In this document: one piece after another, positions 1-10,200 of the stretch
Numbering within the stretch: the first letter of the stretch is position 1
Layout: every line of letters starts with the position of its first letter
Origin: Eupeodes corollae
Lineage: Eukaryota; Arthropoda; Insecta; Diptera; Syrphidae
Length of the DNA: 64,000 nucleotides
Reading direction: 5' to 3'
Assembly (NCBI RefSeq): GCF_945859685.1
Contig: NC_079147.1
Coordinates: 177,365,174 to 177,429,173, forward strand
Translations under genes and position numbers: made by a program
Notes under the pieces: generated by a model
Database searches by the model: none
Told to the model about the DNA's origin: nothing
The model's input: the letters and a program-made list of their open reading frames with translations, nothing else

Positions 1-980
1 AAACTTTCAATATATTCAAGGATATTTAATGCATGTATGGTTAAAAGTACGACTTTTTAGACTACGAAAACTCCTTTAACAAAAAAAATAAAATAAATTG
101 TTCCCTTCTGGAAGAAAAAATGATACTTACCATGCCTTGAACATTTTGGCATTAATTCATTTTTTGTAATGCTCTTGTCTTAGACTGGTAACAGTTAATG
201 TGCATTTTGTCTGCTATGCTGTATCTTTGTGGTAAAAAGGATATTTTCATAAATGTAGTCAAAATCACATGTAAACATAATTCATGGCGTACTCAAGCTG
301 AATAAATTGGTTTCTCTTTTCTATAATCACCATAATCACTTAAATACAGACTTACCATATAAAGTTTAGCAGGAAAAAATGTTAAATCAGTGTCATGTCC
401 TTTAAGTCGATGGTCAGAAAAAATGCTAACCCAATTTTCAGTAATATTCACAATTTTTAATGATTTTTTTTTGTTTTTAAGTAGAATTGTTATAATTACA
501 AATGGGTACAGTTTTTCGTTTAAATTTAAAAAAAAATTGGGAGATGCAAAAAAAAAGAATGAAAGGACATCCTAGGCTTTGTCTTATCGTTGCTGTTAAA
601 AAAAATATTAAACAATTATGATTATGAGTTTTTGACTCATCATTAGATTTTAAGCCACAGGATTGTTTTGCAAAGTCCTTAAAAAAATTTGTAAAGTTAT
701 TTTTTCTTTTTGTTATAATAATTGTAGTAATAATTAAATCCGGATCGGAAAAGCATGCAAACTTAAAACTACAAAAAAGTAAAAAAAAAATATATATGTA
801 TAAGAAGTTGTGAGTTCTTGGGGTACCTATCATATATAAGCTATTTCATGCAAGGTCCCTTAAAACTATAATTTTTTACTGAGGCATTTTACCCACAAAA
901 CACAGGATATAGCCCTGCAAATCCTTTTTATAGAGGGTATTTTAAATGCTTCTGTATGTAGGTAGATACTAATATATATT
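1..980. other. 3' flank / probable 3' UTR of BicC, no gene seen
   Basis: AT-rich sequence downstream of the BicC stop codon (the gene runs leftwards). The only open frames are short and low in complexity. An ATTAAA-like poly(A) signal on the minus strand lies near 455-460, but the cleavage site cannot be placed. Nothing else was recognised. Confidence 0.4.
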
Positions 981-1216
981 CTACCATCCATTCGAAGTAC
1001 GTCTCTCGGCACCTGGCGCAGCCGATCCTGAGAAACGTGGTGATGAATTAGATGAGGATGGCATACTAAGAGCCGCAACCTCAGTTGCTTGCATTGTGTG
1101 AATGGCAGCAAGGAGTTTCTTACGTGCACCAAATGCCGTAATGCCCATTTGAATAAGGTCGTTTTCAGTTAGGATTGTGAACATTTCCAAATCAATTTCG
1201 TTCATAACGAAGGTTT
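981..1216 (-). CDS. BicC: BicC coding exon 11 (second half of SAM, stop)
   Basis: A 236-nt terminal exon after a TTTTCCTACAG acceptor. It encodes the SAM helices (NEIDLEMFTILTENDLIQMG, then FGARKKLLAAIHTM) and a C-terminus with SPRFSGSAAPGAERR as in fly BicC, then the stop at 981-983. Confidence 0.93.
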
Positions 1217-4200
1217 CTGTAGGAAAATTGAAAGAAAAAAAGCACATGACATATTAAATTGAGGTTAAAAAATTAAATAAAAAAATCTTAAGTCTAGACA
1301 GACAATATTATTGAGCTGGTACATTAATTTAATAATCAAAAAGTGTGTCAGTCTATGAACATGGTTTGACGTGCTTCAGCATAACGCACAAAATCTGGGT
1401 TTAATTTGAAATCTAAGTTGTTATATTTATAATATTGGTTTTGCATTTTGTTAAAAAAAAATCATTATTCTATTTTAAGTTTCCAAATATTTGATTTTTC
1501 GTGCTAGTTAGCAGTTTTTTTCAGTTTAGTTTAAAATATGTCCATAAAAAAAGGTACAAAGAAAAAAAACTATATCCTTAAAATTTTGAGTTCAATTCAG
1601 TAATTTAGTACGTTTTTCTAGCTATGCATCATTTTTATTTTGAAAGGAGAATCACATATGTTCAAGGATCCGAAAGTAAAAGCAGACACTTAAAATTCGA
1701 TGTGTTTTTACATATTCCTGAAGAATGTGAAGGGATCTTCAAAAATGGAGTTAATTACTCTTAAATAAGCACTGAAAATAGTATTAAAAAATTAATTAAA
1801 TGAAGATTTTGTGTAAATCCACGACGAAACAGTTAAAAAAAGAATCAATTTTTATACATAAGCACTATTAAAGTTATATCAAAGGATAATTTACCTGATT
1901 TTGGGTTGACTATATTTGCTGAACGAACATTTTTTAAAAACAAAACGCTTTAACTTCAAATTTTCCCAAAAAAAATTCGTGATCAAAACGTTTTTTGTTA
2001 TAAGCGTTCTTTACGCTTGGTAAACCTTAGGGGCCGGTTATAGCTATCAGTAAAATCCATCAGTAAAATTTTTGTTTTTAGTTTTTGAGCGTGTTATAGA
2101 TTCTAACAAAAGATTGATGCAATAAGACGAATCCTATATTGAAGTATTTTTTTCAAAAAGAAACAATGCATTTAAAGTTTTATTTAATTTATAAATCCAT
2201 TTTAATTTTTTTAATGATGAAATTTCATTTTACTGAACAGCTGACTGCCAAAAGTCAAAAGAAATTCCATTTCGTTTTATTGTTCGTGTTTCAATTTTTT
2301 GCTGTTCCGATCACATCATTAAAAATTTTACTGATGAAAGCAACAGCAAAAAAATTGTCTGAGGCGCGAAGCTCGATGTTATGATCGAAAGTATACAACA
2401 TTTTCCTAGCAAAACAAATTAAAAAAATAACAAAAATGACTTCAAAAAAAGAGTTTGAAACCAAATTAATACTTGAAGTGAAAAACCATATGTGTCTTTA
2501 TGCCAAAGACGACCAAAAGTATTCAGACAAAATGGCACGAATAAATGCTTGGGGGATATATCCCTTGTCTTGGGAAGGCCTGGTAAGTTTATAGTTATGG
2601 AATGATTAAACCTGAATTGTTGACAATAAAATTTGTTATTTTCAGTCGAAGAGTGCCAAAGTAAATGGACCACTTCGTATTTTTAAAAGTATACACTGGA
2701 ACTGCTGACGGCTCATCCGAAAGTACTCAAAAAACTTAATTGGGAACAACTCGAGTCTCTCAATAAGTGAAAAATATTCGCCATGTATCTTCCGAGAATG
2801 GAAAAGCGGGTGTACTTGAAAGCGTCGTATTTTTTGAGAAGATCTTTTATTTATTATACACAAAGCTGTTGCAATCAATAAATTTTGTTTATTTTTTGCA
2901 CGACCCATGATAAGATCAACTTAATTTGACAGAAGCACAAACGATAACAAACAAATGAATAACAAAACGAACTCTTCAAATAGAAACTTCAAAGTGACAT
3001 TTAATTTAATGATGTAAATTTACTGATTGCTATGATCGCTCATCAGTAAAACATTTCAAATTCCTCCTGTTTCAAATTTTACTGATGCATTTTACTGATA
3101 GTTATAACTGGCCCCTTAGACTAAGATTGGGTGAAGACTTTCTCATACTCGAGGAAACCGTTTCAAGGCAGTCATATATTGGATAAATCGGTTTCGGAGC
3201 TCATAAACCATTTTTTTGTGGTTGGCCATATCAGAGCTTTGGAAATTTATCCCAGAGCACCGTACAGAAATTTTCGTTTTGCGCGAGAACATATGTTATT
3301 TTAGCTTAGAAAGAATTGAAAAACTACCTATTTTTAGAAAGCCGAAAAAGTACACATATGAGGTCTAGATAATTGTCAGCTCATAGTGTCTGCAGGCAAT
3401 GAATTTAAATGTTTGCTACATGCATTTTAATAAAAAAAGTTTTTTACTAAGGATGGTGTAAAATAATTTAGTAATAATGTTTTATTAAGGGTTTGACTTC
3501 GAAATATAGGATAGTAAGCTTGAAATTTGCTTATACCATTCTTTCGGTGCTTTAAACATGCGTTTTTAGTGGGTTTTGGAATTCTATAACTTGCGACTAC
3601 AACATTTTATGGGACTTTTTACATAATAGTTTGAACACCAAAAGTTTGGTCTTAATACATTTCGAGCGTACTATCATTTAAACCGTGTTTGTCCTTTTTT
3701 TGCCAATACTGGTACCATCTTAAAAAACGTAGCCGGGTGTGAAAAAAGTCTCTAACACTCTAGGAGAGCTTAACAAAGCTTCTTTAAAGAAGCATGGCAA
3801 GGTATCCAATCGTTGAATATTCAGGATATCATGAATAGACTGTCAAATCGGCTAAAGGAAGTAAACCCGTCTAAAAACGACTTTAAATATATGGATCATT
3901 GGGCCGGACATATATGCACTGTCTTATTTTTTTGTATTCATGATATTCTTTGTTTTCGAGTAAGAAAAACATTACCAAAACAAATAAAATAAACATTTGA
4001 AGTGTCAAAAAAAGCTTAAACACTATTTTTAACAGAACATTTTGAGAACTGGGAATTGTTTTTAAATAGGAAAGGAAACAAAATTTGAAAAACATAATAT
4101 TTTGAATTGCCAACATTTTTGACTCGTTATTTTTATGGCAATTTGACGAAAAAGTAATTCATGAAAAGACGTTGAAATCATTGCAAAATTAGTCCATTCT

Positions 4201-7200
4201 AGGCAGACTTAAAAAGAAAAAAAAAACTAAGAAAATGCCCCAAAAACATTTCTGAGGAAACTTATAAAGGATTTTATTAAAAATAAAATTGGGTGGCGCA
4301 ATAGTCCTTTGAGAACTAGGACCAAGTGACTTACAACTTTCAACCATTTCTGTGTGAGAGTAATATTGTCAGGGATATAGAGGTCTACAGTTTGAAGCCG
4401 AATCAAAACGGCTAATTTGAGAAAGCACTTTTCATGACAAGAATTACCCTTGGAGAATTTGTCAATTCCTTGCAAGAGCCAGTACCCGTAAAAAAAAAAT
4501 TAGATGGCATAGGCAGGGATCGATCCCAGGACCTCTGACATAATGCACTAACCATTATGCCACGGATACTACAAATGATTTTATTAAGAATTCTTAATTA
4601 GGGCACCTAGCTCTAAATTATTTTGGTCGTGCTATAGTTCTCCAAAAACTTTCTTCTACGAATTTCGTGGAATATTTTAGTTTTGATTTAAAAATATAAA
4701 AAGCATTATAGAAAAACTTTAATCATACTTATGTAATGTTCCAATCCGAGAGTAACTAATAGAGAATGTATATTCTTTTGTTGGGACATTTGTATACGTC
4801 GATTTAATGGTGTCGAATCAATGATTCCAGTAGTTGCGCCCATGCAATAGGGTGATATTGGAATTCCTCCAGTCGAGGGATTATTATTACCACCATTGCC
4901 GCCTCCAGCAGCAGTGTTATTGGAATTATTTGTTCCGCTGTTAGTATTTCCACTGCCACCGTTTCCTCCTCCTCCCCCGGCTCCTCCGGCTCCTCCAGCT
5001 CCACCAGCTCCACCAGTACCAGCACCATCAGCACTTGAAGCAGCACATCCACTATTGCGATTCCATGCATTGTCGTCACTCGTTTCCAATGGTGCCGGTG
5101 ATGTGCGACTAAGTGCCAGGCCAATCCAGTTGGCATTCGGTGTACGGAGCTCCCCACTAACCGGGGCACGTTCCATGGCCTTGAAACCCATGAAACGTTT
5201 CATATCAAAGTCGAAGACCCGTGGCTTCACACGAAATAAAAAATATTATCTTATGAAATTAAACTTGATCTAAAAAATAAACTTACTCTTAAGTCAAAAT
5301 GTTGATTACGATAATTCTCATTTGAAGCTCCGAATCCAGCAGATCCTCCGCCCCCGCTACTGCCAATGCCACCGGTCCCTCCAAGTCCCAGCAATACCCC
5401 ATCACTTGACCGTCGTCCTATACGACAACCAGCTTCACTGCTGTACGTCGAATCCGGTGAATATGGGCCGTGACTTGGGGCTCCTGGTTGTCCCGTATAC
5501 GGTGGATAGGATTGCTCCAATGAAGTAGTACTACTACTAAAACTCTGATATCCACTCGTATTGTGACTATTCGCATTGGCGTTATTGGCCATGTTCGTAA
5601 TACCTTGGCTTCCCCTGGAAGTGTTCAAGGTATTCCGTGGCACGATACAACCGACCGGAGTAGATGGCGCCATTTGTAAATAATTATTGTTGTTATTTGG
5701 CTGATTTCGATTGAAGCTATTATTATGAACTTGAAGATACTTTTGAGTTGGAGCACAAATTCCGGTGGGAGTTCCTTGGTATTTATTACTTGCGTAGTTA
5801 TTCAAATTTTGAGTCATGGTATTGTTGTTGTTGTTATTGTTGTTGTTGTTGTTATTATTATTATTGTTGTTATTATATGCAGAGATATTCATTTGTGGGG
5901 AAACAGTCGATGATGCCTTACCAACATTGTTCGGGGTCAAAGGACTGTCCGGATAGCTAGCCAAGAGCGATGTCAGAGAACGACGATAAGCCGTTTCAAC
6001 CTCTTGATCTTTTGGTGAGAAATATAATGGTGGTATTTCCGGCTTGACGAGAGTGCTCTTCAAGTGTAGAATCTCATGACGAGCCTCGTAGATTTTATCT
6101 AAAAAAATAACACAATTTGACAAAAAAGTGAAGACAACTAATATTATTTAAAAAACTGATAAATGTTTACCAATAAATTTTTCAACCCCCTTTATGCTGA
6201 TAGCCATAGTACTTTGTCGTTGTTTTTGTCGCAGTGATATGAAAACACCATATTTATTACTTAGGCTCATTATTTCGGTAGCATCATTTTGATTGTCAGG
6301 AAAGTCAAATATCAATGTTATCGGAAGATTTCCCACCAATTGCTGCCTGGCTTTGTAAACTCCACTAATTGTTCCAGTTATTACAACTTGTGATCTTCTT
6401 ATTGGCTTAACATTAGCATCGCACAATTCGGGGAACCTTATCTGTTAAATTCGGGATTTTTTTTACTAAAAAAGCTCTTAAACTTGAATTTCTTCAATTT
6501 TTCTACACAATTTCTTCTATTGACGTCAAGACAAGTTTTATTACAAAAAGGAACGAGTAGACGAGAAGTACATGTATTGACATTTCACAATCACATCAAT
6601 AACACGGATAAAGCGAATATTGTAAACCTCAGTTTTGGTTCGCTCCATTATGGTTACTAAGTTTCCGTTGTTTTTTCCCTTGACGATCTCATGATGCTGG
6701 GGCGAAATTTCCAGTTGCATTTGAACCAACATTTCTGCCTAGAAGGAAAATTTAGTATTTGAAAGTTATTAAGACTAATTAAATAAGATTATTGTTGGTA
6801 ATATTACTTGTAAAAAGTAATTCGCTTATAAAATCTACGCCTGTAAACAAAATCTAAAATATTATTTTTGAAAGAAAACATCAATTATTTCACAAGTTTT
6901 AAAACTTTGAAGGTTACATGTTTTCTTTCATAAAAGCTGAAAAGGTTTTAATATTTGTATAATGTATTTCCGTTTGGGATTCCATAAAATGTTTAGTACA
7001 GTAAGAAATTGCCACAATTGATAATATTGACCATTTGCAAAAATAATGTATTACATAATTGTGAACAATTTAGCGAATTTTAGATCTAATTTCAACTATG
7101 TACATATTTATATGGAGAGTACTAATTTCCAAAAAACACCTATTGATACTACACTTGTGTGTTATTATAATTCATACATAATTGCACCAATCCTTGAAGG

Positions 7201-10200
7201 ATGTTTTAGCAGCTGTTTATATCTCGCCCAAAGAAGGCAAATGATCGCAAATTCATCCCTAAAGATCTACGACAAATCTATCATCATTCCTTCGCAAGAC
7301 CTAAGAAAGATTGATTGATATCAATTTAAGGGCAAGTATTGATACAAGACTTCTATCTAAGTCTCAACATGCCTACTGTAAAGATAAATCGCTGAAAAAA
7401 GCGTTACACACCTTAGAACTCACCCATCGAATATTTCCTCCATCATAAAGAGTTCACTATGGTTGCTTTCCTTCACATCGAAGGTGCCTTTAACAACGTG
7501 GACACATCTGCAATCACATCTGCACTAACATTTCTAAGCATAGAGGGTTCGCTTGGGGAATTAATTCATTTAAAGCTGACTAGCAAAATAATTAATTCAA
7601 AACTAGAGAATCTTCTGCTAGAAGTCTACCCTGAAATCTAGTAGTAAATAAAATCCTAACTAATCAGGATGCGGAGGGTTTCAGAATGATCGCCTTTGCG
7701 GACGAAGTTGCTATAGCAGTTTCAGGAAAGTATCTTCACAACTTAAAAGAACTCTTACAAAATGCCTTATTTTATATAAAAAACTAGATTGTAAACACAA
7801 TGTACAGGAAGAAATCCTACAAAACTACTGTAGCTCTCTTTTATTGCAAAAAAAGCTATTGGTAATAAATGGGGCTTACAAACCAGAATCACGCATTGGC
7901 TATACACATCGGTAATCAGACCGATGTACGGTGTAATGTACGGTTTGGTAGTATGCTGGACTGCTTTAGAGAAAGCTCTAAACCGCGACAAATTAAATAA
8001 AGTCCAACGTTCAACTTGCATATGTATAAGCGGATTGCTTGCACGATCCGATCAGCGGCATTATGGACACCTAACTCTACCTAACACCTCTTGATTTAGT
8101 AAACGCCTCAAAGCTTCATCGCAGTGGATTAAGAACAACATTGGCCACTCCGTAATTCTTAGGTATTTAGAATCAATTCGAAAGCACGCAGACTACACCA
8201 TCCCCCAACTGCAATTCAACAGAAAGTTCCAGATAGGGCATTCCTGGAAGAAAAGTCAATCCATATTTTCATACAGATGGTTCAAAAACAAAAGAAGCTG
8301 TTGGTGCAGGTGTGTACTCTGAACGAATGAAATTAAGTCTCTCATTTCGCCTTTCCAATCATTGTAGCGTGTTCCAGGCGGACCTTTTGGCGATAAAAGA
8401 AGTCTTGTCGTGGTTTAAAGAAAACGTGAAATCAACATAGGATATACGTATCTTCTCAAATATTCAATCCGCTATCTAATCTCTGGACTCTGTTTCTAAA
8501 AACTCTATAACAGACCATAACAGTCGATCATCTCTTATGGCGATGGCATAACAGTTTAATATTTACCTTTGCTGGGTGCCAGGCCATAGAGACATTCGTG
8601 GAAACTGTAAGGCAGATGAACTCTCCAGGATTGGTAATGTACAACCCATTCTACAACGTTTGGCAAATACTGGCATACTAATCACTGCATGTAAATTATA
8701 GCTAATAGGACGCTATGAAGAATGCAAACACCAGGTAGAATAACATCACCAAGTGTATGTCACTAGATTTAAAGCGATCAAGGTGCTTGCTATCTCTAAG
8801 CAGACTGTTTATAAGCTCGAATATAGGTATCATAACTGGGCACACCACACGCGTCCAGGCGTATTCTAAAATGACTTTTGCAGAAGCTGTATGGATGAGG
8901 AAAAGGAGGAAACAGTTCCTTACCTTCTCTGACATACCCTGCTCTAGCTCTAAAACGCAAGAAGTACCTAGGAGAATTCTTCTATAAGGATCTAAATTCT
9001 AAACGATCTAAATCATATTAGCATAATCAGCCTCTCACGTTTCGTAAGGGAATCAAACCGGTTTTATTCAGCTTAGAAGAAAGCCTCAAAATGCATTTGG
9101 TATCACAATGGGTCATTAAACTGGCCTAAGTGTGTCACATTCTATCACGGAGAGCCACTTATTAAGATCGTTAACCTAACTTCTGTCGTTCTAAAGAATT
9201 TGATTTTTTTTTAAATTTATATTTTATGACTTTTCACCAATCTATCTAAAAAAATACCATTCCGCGTGAGATTCTTTAGAAATAAGTTTCAATGTAATAT
9301 TTTTCGATATCCTTTATTGAAAGCTATAGATGCCTCAACATCAAACATGGACTTAATCTGGTAAATGCTTTTTTGCCTCAATAATACTCGTACGTCTATC
9401 CAAATAAATCGTGGTTTAATATCAAAACAATCTAAAGACAATATTATTATCAAGTATGAGAAAATTTTCGATTAATCCAAAACTGAAATGCTTCATTCTG
9501 CAAAAGCCGATAATTTATAATGTCAGATATGAATCAAGAATATAATAACAGATTAGAAAACCGGAAAAAGAAGACCAAGACATATTAAATAAAAATAAAA
9601 TATAACTTAGCTATACAATGACTTCAATCTCGTGTTTGCTAGACTATCCTGGATATGTGGATTTTTAGAAACTGTACCGAACGAGCTGGATACCTAAATT
9701 GAATAACCGAACAAAAAAATAAAAACAACTTTCAGCTGTTCATAAAAAGCAGGCAATTGTTAATGTAAAAAAGTTATCCATTGGTTTCGTATCTAAAAAA
9801 TTAACTAAAAGTTAGCAATGGAATGGAACACCAATTTTTAACAATTTTGTGTAGTATTTTTTGTAGATTTTAATTTCTTTGACAAAAACTGAATTTTGGA
9901 TTTCTTATAAAAAATTTAATAAATGTTGAAAATAATATTTTTTATAAGATGAAACTATTTTGAAGCCAATATGTTTAATTTTTAAAAATTTGTATATTTT
10001 ATTTGAAAATCAATACTTAGCAGGTTTTAGTATTGTTTCTTTTTTGGTTTCTTATTTTTCGTATAAAAAACTGTCACTGTGATTTTTTTAAATTGCTATA
10101 GTAACAAAAAAACAAGCATTTTTTTAAATTCCTTTCTGCATCTTTCTGTATTTATCTCAAGTCGATATCTCTATTAGTTCTTGAGATATGGACGACGAAA

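Noticed and set aside
477..833. 118-codon minus frame downstream of BicC
   Set aside because: Phe/Lys/Asn-rich translation of homopolymer AT DNA, with no domain or splice context.
2436..2700. A functional MADF-domain host gene
   Set aside because: It lies between Harbinger inverted repeats and breaks off after EECQSKW, so it is a transposon remnant.
4501..4576. A genuine tRNA gene on minus
   Set aside because: Only A- and B-box-like segments are present, no convincing cloverleaf, and the sequence continues into a repeated SINE body with target duplications.
4896..5273. 125-codon plus frame rich in proline
   Set aside because: Antisense shadow of the Gly-rich BicC exon 10.
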